Shown: positions 36,517 to 43,978 of the stretch, one piece after another
Layout: each line of letters opens with the position of its first letter
How positions within the stretch are numbered: position 1 is the stretch's first letter
Source of the DNA: Maricaulis sp048270095
GTDB lineage: Bacteria > Pseudomonadota > Alphaproteobacteria > Caulobacterales > Maricaulaceae
Direction of reading: 5' to 3'
Length of the DNA stretch: 64,000 bases
Assembly: GCF_048270095.1 (NCBI RefSeq)
Contig: NZ_JBLWTL010000003.1
Location: 62,001 to 126,000 of the forward strand
The notes under the pieces: model-generated
What the model was told of the DNA's origin: nothing
Seen by the model: only the letters and a program-made list of their open reading frames with translations
Databases searched by the model: none
Program-made: the position numbers and the translations under genes

Positions 36517-37749
36517 ATGCCCGAACCCGTTTTCATTCTCGGCGGCGCGCAGAGCGACTTTGCCCGCAACTGGACGCGCGACAATAAGGGATTGTTCGAG
36601 CTGATCTCGGAGACCACGCAGGCCGGGCTCGAAGCCGCGGATGTGGCGGCGCGCGATGTTGATGTCATCCATATCGGCAATTTTGCCGGCGAACTGTTCT
36701 GCGGGCAGGGCCTGATCGGCGGTATGATGGCGCATGTCGATCCGGAGTTTGAAGGCAAGCCGACCAGCCGACACGAGGCGGCCTGCGCCTCCGGTTCGAT
36801 GGCGATCCTGGCGGCGATGGCCGATATCGAGGCCGGCCGTTACGGGCTGGCCGCGGTGGTTGGCGTCGAGCTGATGCGAAATGTGCCCGGCCAGCGCGCC
36901 GCCGAGATTCTCGGTGCCGCCGCCTGGGCGGATCGCGAAGCGCCGGGCGCACGCTATCTCTGGCCGGCCATGTTCTCCGACCTCGCCGAAGAATATGACC
37001 AGCGCTACGGGCTCGACCGGCGGCATCTGGCGGAAATTTCCCGGATCAATTTCGGCAATGCCAGGCGCAATCCCAGCGCCCAGTCTCGCGCCTGGAATTT
37101 CACTGAAGCCAGTTTCGAGGCCGATGATGACGCCAATCCGGTCGTTGAAGGCTGGATGCGGCGCAGCGATTGCGGCCAGGTAACGGACGGTGCTGCGGCA
37201 ATCTTCCTGGCCTCCGAAGCCGTGGCGCAGGAATACGCGACCAGACGCGGCCTCGATCTGGCGGATATCCCGCGCTTCAAGGGTTGGGGCCACACAACGG
37301 CACCGCTCATGATGGAGGCCAAGCTGGCGAAGAGCCGTGAAACCGGCGGCTATATGTTTCCCTGGGTCCGCAAGGCGATCACCGATGCCTGCGGCCGGGC
37401 CGGTATCACCGAAACCACCCAACTCGATGCCATTGAAACCCATGACTGTTTCTCGATCACCGAGTATATGGCGATCGAGCATTTCGGCCTCACCGCACCG
37501 GGCGAGGCCTGGAAAGCCATTGAAGCCGGCATTATCGCGCCGGGCGGCGCGCTGCCGGTCAATCCATCCGGCGGGCTGATCGGGCTGGGGCATCCGGTCG
37601 GCGCGACCGGGGTGCGCATGGCACTTGATGCCTGGCGGCAGACCTCGGGCCGGAGCGGCGATACCCAGGTGGAGGGCGCGCGCACGGTGGCGACCTATAA
37701 TGTTGGCGGCTCGACCACGGCGAGCGCCTGTTTCGTCATCGGGGTCTGA
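36517..37749 (+). CDS. Thiolase-family acetyl-CoA acetyltransferase (SCP-x type)
   Basis: A 410-residue thiolase. The nucleophile Cys90 lies in HEAACASGSMAI; His359 in GLGHPVGATG and Cys405 in the C-terminal SACFVIGV complete the catalytic set, and ETHDCFSITEY is the loop typical of SCP-x-like bacterial thiolases. It performs thiolytic cleavage or Claisen condensation of beta-ketoacyl-CoA in the cytoplasm. I chose ATG 36517 because GGAGG is 10 bases upstream; earlier starts add a non-conserved tail. The next thiolase begins 4 bases after its stop. With the neighbouring oxygenase operon it probably shortens an isoprenoid or aromatic side chain. Confidence 0.88.
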   Translation: MPEPVFILGGAQSDFARNWTRDNKGLFELISETTQAGLEAADVAARDVDVIHIGNFAGELFCGQGLIGGMMAHVDPEFEGKPTSRHEAACASGSMAILAAMADIEAGRYGLAAVVGVELMRNVPGQRAAEILGAAAWADREAPGARYLWPAMFSDLAEEYDQRYGLDRRHLAEISRINFGNARRNPSAQSRAWNFTEASFEADDDANPVVEGWMRRSDCGQVTDGAAAIFLASEAVAQEYATRRGLDLADIPRFKGWGHTTAPLMMEAKLAKSRETGGYMFPWVRKAITDACGRAGITETTQLDAIETHDCFSITEYMAIEHFGLTAPGEAWKAIEAGIIAPGGALPVNPSGGLIGLGHPVGATGVRMALDAWRQTSGRSGDTQVEGARTVATYNVGGSTTASACFVIGV

Positions 37750-37753
37750 TCCG

Positions 37754-38962
37754 TTGATCGAAATCTGTCTCTATGATGCGGTGCGCACCCCGCGCGGCAA
37801 GGGCAAGCCCGGGGGCGCCCTCTCCAGCCTCACGCCGCATGAGCTGGTCGGCCAGCTGGTGACCGCGCTGCGCCTCCGCTCGGGCGAAACCGCGCTTGAG
37901 CGGGTAACGTCGCTGACGCTGGGCTGTGTCGGCCAGATCGGCCCACAGGGCGGACAATTGGCCCTCGTCAGCAAGCTGCACGCGAATTTGCCGGCAGCGA
38001 TGACCAGCCGCACGCTCAATAATTATTGCGTCTCCGGCCTGACGGCAACGCGGCTGGCCGCCCTGGAAGCGGCGGCGACCGGCGATGACCGGCTGCGCCT
38101 GGCCGGCGGCGTCGAGATGATGTCGATCGTGCCGTTTCTCGCAGACCACGCGCATTATTACGACGACCCGGACACCGCCCGGGCCCTGCGCTATGTGCCG
38201 GTCCCGCTCTCGGCCGATCTGATGGCGACGATGGAAGGGATTTCGAGGGAGGAACTCGACGCCGTCACCGTCCGCTCGCACCAGCGCGCGGCCCGGGCCT
38301 GGGCCAAGGGAGGACTGGATGAAGTCATTGCGGTGCGCGGCCCCGATGGCACCGTGCTGCTGGCCCGGGATGAATCGGTCAGACCCGAGACCTCCCTGGC
38401 ATCACTGGCCCGCCTCGCCCCGGCTTTCGGGCCGATGGGCGCGCAAGGCTTTGATGATGTGATGCTGGCCGCCCGGCCCGAATTAACCGTGATCGAACAT
38501 GTTCACACCATCGCTCATTGCCCGCCCATCGCCGATGGCGCCGCCCTGGTCATGCTCGGCAGCCGGCAGGCCGGTGCGGCGGCCGGGCTCAAACCGCGCG
38601 CCATTATCCGCGCCGCGACCGAGGCCAGTGCCGATCCTGTGCTCCAGCTCACAGCCGGTTTCGCCGCCATGGAAGCGGCGCTGGTGGAGGCCGGGCTGAA
38701 CCTTGAGGATCTCGACCGGATCGAGTTCATGGAGGCCTTCGCTGCGACCCCGGTCAAATTCGAGCGCGACTACGCCATCGATCCCGCCAGGGTCAATCCG
38801 GAAGGCGGCCATCTCGCCATGGGTCATCCGATGGGGGCGAGCGGGGCGATCCTGGTGACGACCCTGCTGGCCGGTCTGGAACGCGATGGCGGCAGGCTCG
38901 GCATGGCCGTCCTGCATGGCGGCTCCGGGGTAGGCGCTGCGATCATCATCGAGCGGGTCTGA
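37754..38962 (+). CDS. Thiolase (acetyl-CoA C-acyltransferase, type II-like)
   Basis: A 402-residue thiolase with Cys92 in NNYCVSGLTA, His358 in GGHLAMGHPMGASGA and a C-terminal VLHGGSGVGAAIIIE. In that last segment a Gly-rich loop replaces the usual Cys-x-Gly pattern (CGGGGMG in classical enzymes), so the second catalytic Cys appears to be Gly or Ser. That is a notable deviation and may point to a condensation or non-standard role. The only start consistent with the conserved N-terminus (IEICLYDAVRTPRGK) is TTG at 37754, 4 bases after the previous stop. It is cotranscribed with the SCP-x thiolase. Confidence 0.82.
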   Translation: MIEICLYDAVRTPRGKGKPGGALSSLTPHELVGQLVTALRLRSGETALERVTSLTLGCVGQIGPQGGQLALVSKLHANLPAAMTSRTLNNYCVSGLTATRLAALEAAATGDDRLRLAGGVEMMSIVPFLADHAHYYDDPDTARALRYVPVPLSADLMATMEGISREELDAVTVRSHQRAARAWAKGGLDEVIAVRGPDGTVLLARDESVRPETSLASLARLAPAFGPMGAQGFDDVMLAARPELTVIEHVHTIAHCPPIADGAALVMLGSRQAGAAAGLKPRAIIRAATEASADPVLQLTAGFAAMEAALVEAGLNLEDLDRIEFMEAFAATPVKFERDYAIDPARVNPEGGHLAMGHPMGASGAILVTTLLAGLERDGGRLGMAVLHGGSGVGAAIIIERV

Positions 38963-39004
38963 GGCGCAAGGCCCGGTGAACCTGATCCGCAATGGCGGCG
39001 CGGG

Positions 39005-39970
39005 TCATGGCAGGGCTGGCGCCGGCAGCACGCCGGCGGGCCCGGCTTCGACGACCTCATAGCTCACGCTCTCCGGATGCACCGCCTTCTGGCAGGCAGA
39101 GCAGGCGACAATCGCGTCCAGCTCATGGCCACACGGTGTGTGCGTCAGCTGCAGCGGCGGTCCCTCGGGCGAGACATAATAGGTATCGCCCCATTGCAAC
39201 AGCATGAGCAGGATTGAGTAATAGTCGATCCCCTTCGCGGTCAGCCTGTATTCAAACCGGGCCGGCCTTTCGCTGTAGGGATGCAGGGCGAGAACACCGA
39301 TCGCGCACAGCCAGCTGAGACGTTCTGACAGGATATTGGTGGCGATCGCCGTGTCCTCGCAAATCTCGTCGAACTTGCGCAAGCCCGTGAAGATCGAGCG
39401 CAGGACCAGGCTGGCCCAGCGATCTCCGGTTATCTGGGCGACATGGTCCAGCAAGGTGGATTCGGCGGGCCGGCCGGCAGCCATGTCACGATAGCGCCGG
39501 CGGCGGCTATAGGTCGCCGCCATCAGCCCGACCCCGGGCCCTTCGGTCCAGCCGACATCACGCGCCGTCACTTCGCGCTGGCAGGACGAACAGATCGGGA
39601 CCGGGTCGAAGACGGCGCCGCAGGTCCTGTGGCGCAGGGTAATCGCGATCTTGCCTTCGGGCGGCGCCCATTTGCGCTCCCACCGCAACATCATCAGCGA
39701 GGTCCAATAGAGGTCACGGCCCTTCTCGGTGAGATGATATTCGAACCGGCGCGGGGCCTCGGAATAGGGTTGTTTCTCGAAGATATCGGCCGCGACGAGC
39801 CGCTTGAGCCGGTCGCTGAGCAGCGGTTTGAGCAGGCCGGTCCGATTGCGCAAATCCTGGAAACGGCGCGCGCCGAGCCAGCTGGCTTCAAGGATGAGCA
39901 GGGTCGAGGTATCGCCGATCACCTCGAGGCTGCGCCAGATCGAGCAGGTTCGGATAAACTTCCGGGCCAT
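39005..39970 (-). CDS. Tandem HxlR-type regulator with two zinc-ribbon-like tails
   Basis: A 321-residue protein built from two HxlR winged-helix domains in one chain (about 5-100 and 160-260). Each has the HxlR core: GARRFQDLRNRTG...LSDRLKRLV in the first, GLRKFDEICEDTAIATNIL in the second. Each is followed by a Cys set, CGAVFDPVPICSSC and CGHELDAIVACSAC, resembling a small zinc ribbon. Normal HxlR proteins are about 110-150 residues and dimerise; here one chain can supply both halves. ATG 39970 has GAGG upstream; a TTG at 40009 is the alternative. It is convergent with the thiolases and divergent from the DUF1295/oxygenase pair, so it is the likely local regulator. The ligand is unknown. 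Confidence 0.85.
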   Translation of the reverse strand: MARKFIRTCSIWRSLEVIGDTSTLLILEASWLGARRFQDLRNRTGLLKPLLSDRLKRLVAADIFEKQPYSEAPRRFEYHLTEKGRDLYWTSLMMLRWERKWAPPEGKIAITLRHRTCGAVFDPVPICSSCQREVTARDVGWTEGPGVGLMAATYSRRRRYRDMAAGRPAESTLLDHVAQITGDRWASLVLRSIFTGLRKFDEICEDTAIATNILSERLSWLCAIGVLALHPYSERPARFEYRLTAKGIDYYSILLMLLQWGDTYYVSPEGPPLQLTHTPCGHELDAIVACSACQKAVHPESVSYEVVEAGPAGVLPAPALP

Positions 39971-40317
39971 GGGCGCCTCATCGACTGCGCCGGTCACAAC
40001 CGCGCGCAAGATTGGGGATCGGGCCTGTGCCCCGCAGACTGATTATGCCCCGATATTACCACACAACCGACAGCCTGCCCCCGGCTTCATCAGTATCAGG
40101 CCAACACACCGCCCGGTTTTTGGGCCCCGTCCGGAATTGACAGCGTCGCCGCGCGCACGATAGGTTTACGGCGAATTGCATAACCAGACCCACTCAATCG
40201 ATTGACCCGCCGCGGCCAAAGACGGCGGAGCCAGACGGTCCATTCCAACAATCCCGGTACCGGCTTGATCGAACTTCTTGCACAACCAGTGGCAGACCAC
40301 GCGAACGGAGACGAGAC
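39971..40317. promoter_or_regulatory. Divergent promoter region of the HxlR-type regulator and the oxygenase operon
   Basis: A 347-bp gap. Plus strand: TTGACA at 40137-40142 and TAGGTT at 40161-40166 (18-base spacer) make a candidate sigma-70 promoter for the DUF1295-oxygenase pair, leaving a leader of about 145 bases. A perfect 12-bp palindrome (40194-40205) lies just downstream of it. I saw no gene or known riboswitch here. Confidence 0.5.
40194..40205 (+). promoter_or_regulatory. Palindromic operator candidate, TCAATCGATTGA
   Basis: A 12-bp perfect palindrome about 28 bases downstream of the putative -10, between the tandem HxlR gene and the gene it probably controls. A roadblock or promoter-proximal repressor site would fit. 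Related GATTGA-containing palindromes occur at 36345-36357 and near 651-668. Confidence 0.4.
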
Positions 40318-41121
40318 ATGGGCGATGTGATGATGCTGTTGGGGAGTAATTTCGTCCTGCTGATCGGCATGATGCTCGTGCTGTGGGCGATCAGTATCCC
40401 GCTGAAAGATGTCAGCTTCATCGATTCCTTCTGGGCCTTCGGCTTCATTCTGGTCGCCGGGTTGAGCTTCATCCTGACGCCGGACGGCGCCGCCGGACGC
40501 CGCCTGCTCCTGCTGGGTCTGACCGCGATATGGGGGCTGCGGCTGGGCGGATATCTGTTCTGGCGCTGGCGCAAGGAAGGCCCGGACAAGCGCTATGCCG
40601 CCATGTTCAAGCACGTCAAACCTGAAGCCAGACACTGGCACAGTTTCAAATTCGTCTTCATGCTGCAGGCGGTCCTGCTGTGGGTCGTCTCGCTGCCGGT
40701 GCAGCTGGGACAGGTCTCGGCCACACCCGCAGCGCTCGGCCCCCTGGCCTTCGCCGGCGCCGCCCTCGCCGTGATCGGGATTTTCTTCGAAAGCGTCGGC
40801 GACTGGCAGATGGCGAAGTTCAAGGCCGATCCCGACAGCGCCGGCAAGGTGATGGATCGCGGCCTGTGGCGCTATACGCGGCATCCGAATTATTTCGGCG
40901 ATGCCTGCGTCTGGTGGGGGCTCTTCCTGATCGCCGCCGAGACCGGGATCGGCTTGGCCGCCATTCTCGGTCCGGTCCTGATGACAGCCCTGCTGGTGAA
41001 ATGGAGCGGCGCCGCCCTGCTGGAGCGCGGACTGAAGCGTTCGCGCCCCGATTATGACGCCTATATCGCCCGCACCAGCGGCTTTATTCCGATGCCCCCG
41101 AAATCCGGAGACCCGTCCTGA
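40318..41121 (+). CDS. DUF1295 integral membrane protein (steroid reductase/isoprenylcysteine methyltransferase superfamily)
   Basis: A 267-residue polytopic membrane protein. The C-terminal signature, DRGLWRYTRHPNYFGDACVW with later LLVKWSGAALLERG and RPDYDAYIARTSGFIPMPPK, is that of DUF1295, related to steroid 5-alpha-reductases and isoprenylcysteine methyltransferases. The residues equivalent to the NAD(P)H/SAM-binding RHPNY and the terminal Tyr/Arg pattern are kept. About seven TM segments begin at residue 9. Its TGA shares a base with the ATG of the carotenoid oxygenase (TGATG), so the two act together, perhaps reducing a double bond of an isoprenoid or steroid-like compound. The substrate is not known. 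Confidence 0.85.
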   Translation: MGDVMMLLGSNFVLLIGMMLVLWAISIPLKDVSFIDSFWAFGFILVAGLSFILTPDGAAGRRLLLLGLTAIWGLRLGGYLFWRWRKEGPDKRYAAMFKHVKPEARHWHSFKFVFMLQAVLLWVVSLPVQLGQVSATPAALGPLAFAGAALAVIGIFFESVGDWQMAKFKADPDSAGKVMDRGLWRYTRHPNYFGDACVWWGLFLIAAETGIGLAAILGPVLMTALLVKWSGAALLERGLKRSRPDYDAYIARTSGFIPMPPKSGDPS

Positions 41122-42599
41122 TGAGCGCTATCAAGGTCAACACAATCGCCCACACACCGCCCGATGAGCGCCATCCCTACATGTCGGGCGCCTGGACGCC
41201 GAATTTCGACGAATATGATGCCGACAAGATGGAGGTGATCGGCGAGATCCCGACCGATATTGACGGGGTTTATGTGCGCAATACGGAAAACCCGGTGCAT
41301 GGTTCGATCGGGCTCTATCATCCGTTTGACGGCGACGGGATGATCCATGCGATCTCCTTCCGCGACGGTCAGGCCGCCTATCACAACCGCCTGGTCCGCA
41401 CCAAGGCCTTCGCCGCCGAAGCCGAGGCCGGCAAGGCCTTGTGGGCTGGCATCGCCGAGAATCCGCGCCTGTCCACCCGTCCGGGCTGGGGCGCGCATGG
41501 CTCGGTCAAGGACAGCTCCTCGACCGATGTCGTGGTCCATGCCGGCAAGATATTATCGACCTTCTACCAGTGCGGCGAAGGCTATCGGCTCGATCCCTAC
41601 ACGCTGGAGCAATTCGGGACGGAAAGCTGGGTTCCGCTGGACGGTATCTCGGCCCATCCCAAGGTCGATGAAGAGACCGGGGAATTGCTGTTCTTCAACT
41701 ACTCCACCCACGCGCCCTACATGCATTACGGCGTCGTCGGGCCGGACAACAAGCTCAAGCACTACATCCCGATCCCGCTGCCGGGACCTCGCCTGCCGCA
41801 CGACATGGCCTTTACCAGGAAGTATTCGATCTTCGCCGACCTGCCGCTGTTCTGGGATCCCGAGGCGCTGGCAAAGGGACGCCATGCGACCCGTTTCCAT
41901 CGCGATATGCCAACCCGCTTCGCGATCGTGCCGCGCTATGGCTCGCCCGACCAGATCAAATGGTTCGAGGCCGATCCGACCTATGTCCTGCACTGGATGA
42001 ATGCCTGGGAAGAGGGCGATGAAGTCGTCCTCGACGGCTATTTCCAGGAACAACCCGTGCCCGGTGCGCTGGAGGTCAATCATCCCGATCCGCGGATGGG
42101 GCATCTGATGGCCTTTGTCGATGAGAATTCCTTCAAGCCGAAACTGCATCGCTGGCGCTTCAACATGAAGACCGGGGCCTGCACGGAAAGCCATCTCGAC
42201 GACCGCATCCTGGAATTCGGCACCTTTAATCAGGAGCGCGCCGGCACCAAGACCCGCTATGCCTATTCGACGACGACAAAGCCGGGCTGGTTCCTGTTCA
42301 ATGGCGCAGTCAAGCATGATTACGAGACCGGCCAGTCGCAGAGCCTGGCCTTCGGCGAGGGGCGCTATGGCAGCGAATCGCCGTTTGCGCCGCGCATCGG
42401 CGCGGTCGATGAGGATGACGGCTATCTCGTCTCCTTCATCACCGACATGGTCGAGGACCGGTCGGAATGCGTGCTGATCGATTGCAAGGATTTCGCGGCC
42501 GGCCCGGTCTGCCGCATCATCCTGCCACACCGGATTTCCAGCGGCACCCATGCCGCCTGGGCCGATGGCCCACGCCTGCGCGCGGCCCAGGCAGGCTGA
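41121..42599 (+). CDS. Carotenoid/stilbene cleavage oxygenase family protein (RPE65-like)
   Basis: A 492-residue seven-bladed propeller iron oxygenase. All four Fe(II)-binding His are present: His179 (AHPKVDEETGEL), His227 (LPHDMAFT), His291 (YVLHWMNAWEEGDE) and His477 (SGTHAAWADG). The second-shell Glu residues also look kept. The family cleaves double bonds of carotenoids, apocarotenoids or lignostilbenes using O2. There is no signal peptide. It is translationally coupled to the DUF1295 protein and lies in the neighbourhood of two thiolases, which suggests cleavage followed by beta-oxidation of the fragment. A terminator hairpin follows at 42628-42658. The choice between carotenoid and stilbene substrates cannot be made from sequence alone. 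Confidence 0.9.
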   Translation: MSAIKVNTIAHTPPDERHPYMSGAWTPNFDEYDADKMEVIGEIPTDIDGVYVRNTENPVHGSIGLYHPFDGDGMIHAISFRDGQAAYHNRLVRTKAFAAEAEAGKALWAGIAENPRLSTRPGWGAHGSVKDSSSTDVVVHAGKILSTFYQCGEGYRLDPYTLEQFGTESWVPLDGISAHPKVDEETGELLFFNYSTHAPYMHYGVVGPDNKLKHYIPIPLPGPRLPHDMAFTRKYSIFADLPLFWDPEALAKGRHATRFHRDMPTRFAIVPRYGSPDQIKWFEADPTYVLHWMNAWEEGDEVVLDGYFQEQPVPGALEVNHPDPRMGHLMAFVDENSFKPKLHRWRFNMKTGACTESHLDDRILEFGTFNQERAGTKTRYAYSTTTKPGWFLFNGAVKHDYETGQSQSLAFGEGRYGSESPFAPRIGAVDEDDGYLVSFITDMVEDRSECVLIDCKDFAAGPVCRIILPHRISSGTHAAWADGPRLRAAQAG

Positions 42600-42627
42600 C
42601 GCCTCTATCAGGCCCCTGCACAGATCT

Positions 42628-42658
42628 GCGCCCTGACGGGATTTCTCCGTCAGGGCGC
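42628..42658. terminator. Bidirectional terminator between oxygenase and gabT
   Basis: A 12-bp perfect stem, GCGCCCTGACGG (42628-42639) with its complement at 42647-42658, and a 7-base loop, between convergent genes. There are only two T residues on the plus side; its position and stability argue for termination from both directions. Confidence 0.75.
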
Positions 42659-42683
42659 TTGATCCAACGCGTTGGCGACAGGG

Positions 42684-43958
42684 CTAGCTGGAAGCCTTGA
42701 TCGCGGCATCCAGCGCGTCGAGACCCTCGTCCAGCGTATCGAAGCCGATCGTCAACGGGGTGAGGAAGCGGATGACATTGCCGCGCACGCCGCAGGACAG
42801 GAGCAGCAGACCGCGCTGGCGGGCCTCGGCGACGATGCGTGCGGTGCGTGCCGGGTCAGGGCGGGCGGCATCGCCCTCCTCGACCATCTCGATCGCCGTC
42901 ATGGCGCCGAGCGTGCGGATATCGCCAATGCCGGTGTCCGACTGACGGATCGCTTCACAGCGGCGCACAATGCGTGTCCCGATCTCGATGGCGCGCTCGC
43001 ACAGGCCCTCCTCGGCGATGACATCCAGCACGGCCAGACCGGCAGCACAGCCCAGCGGCGAACCGCCATAAGTGCCGCCCAGACCGCCGGGCGCCGGCGC
43101 GTCCATGATCGCGGCCTTGCCGATGACCCCGGAGATCGGGAAACCGCCGGCCATCGCCTTGGCAATGGTCATCAGATCGGGCTCGATACCGGCATAATCC
43201 GTCGCGAACATGCGGCCGGTGCGGGCAAAGCCGGTCTGGATCTCGTCGACAATCATCAGGATACCGTGCTCGTCACAGATCGCGCGCAGAGCCTGCATGA
43301 AGGCGGGTGAGGCAGCATAGAAACCGCCCTCGCCCTGCACAGGCTCGATAATGATAGCGGCGACGCGGGCCGGGTCGACATCGGCCTTGAAGAGCTGGTG
43401 CAGCGCCTTCAGCGAGTCCGCTTCCTCAATGCCGATATAGGGCGCCGGGAATGGCGCGTGGAAGACCTCGCCGGGGAAAGGCCCAAAGCCGAGCTTGTAG
43501 GGCGCGACCTTTCCGGTCAGTGCCATACCCATCATGGTGCGGCCATGGAAACCGCCGGCAAAGGCGATGACGGCCGGACGGCCGGTGGCCGCGCGGGCAA
43601 TCTTGACCGCATTCTCGACCGCTTCGGCGCCCGTGCTCAGGAAAATCGTCTTCTTCGGCGTCGGCCCGGGAGCCAGCGTGTTGAGCCGTTCGGCCAGGCG
43701 GACATAGCTCTCATAGGGCGTGACCTGGAAACAGACATGGGAGAAATTATCGAGCTGTTCGGCGACGGCGGCCTTCACCTTCGGGTGGTTATGGCCCGTA
43801 TTGGTGACGGCGATCCCGGCCGCGAAATCGATATAGCGATTATCCTCGATATCCCAGATTTCGGCATTGAGGGCACGTTTGGCGAAAACCGGGTGCATGA
43901 CGCCGACACCGCGCGGCGTGGCGGCCTGACGTTCGGCCCAGAGTGTAGAATTGGTCAT
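42684..43958 (-). CDS. gabT: 4-aminobutyrate aminotransferase
   Basis: A 424-residue class III PLP aminotransferase. The PLP lysine is in TIAKAMAGGFPISG; DEIQTGFARTGRMFATD is the PLP ring-stacking and Asp region; STGAEAVENAVKIAR and GFHGRTMMGMALTGK are the cofactor phosphate and substrate loops of GabT. It moves the amino group of GABA (or 5-aminovalerate) to 2-oxoglutarate, giving succinic semialdehyde, which the adjacent GabD oxidises to succinate. It is downstream of gabD on the same strand with a 20-bp gap, so it is the last gene of the minus-strand locus. Close relatives act on other omega-amino acids. Confidence 0.9.
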   Translation of the reverse strand: MTNSTLWAERQAATPRGVGVMHPVFAKRALNAEIWDIEDNRYIDFAAGIAVTNTGHNHPKVKAAVAEQLDNFSHVCFQVTPYESYVRLAERLNTLAPGPTPKKTIFLSTGAEAVENAVKIARAATGRPAVIAFAGGFHGRTMMGMALTGKVAPYKLGFGPFPGEVFHAPFPAPYIGIEEADSLKALHQLFKADVDPARVAAIIIEPVQGEGGFYAASPAFMQALRAICDEHGILMIVDEIQTGFARTGRMFATDYAGIEPDLMTIAKAMAGGFPISGVIGKAAIMDAPAPGGLGGTYGGSPLGCAAGLAVLDVIAEEGLCERAIEIGTRIVRRCEAIRQSDTGIGDIRTLGAMTAIEMVEEGDAARPDPARTARIVAEARQRGLLLLSCGVRGNVIRFLTPLTIGFDTLDEGLDALDAAIKASS

Positions 43959-43978
43959 TGTCTGATCTCCCCCGGCGC

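Noticed and set aside
36355..37593. 412-codon minus-strand frame opposite the SCP-x thiolase
   Set aside because: The plus frame holds the thiolase catalytic residues; the minus frame is low-complexity shadow.
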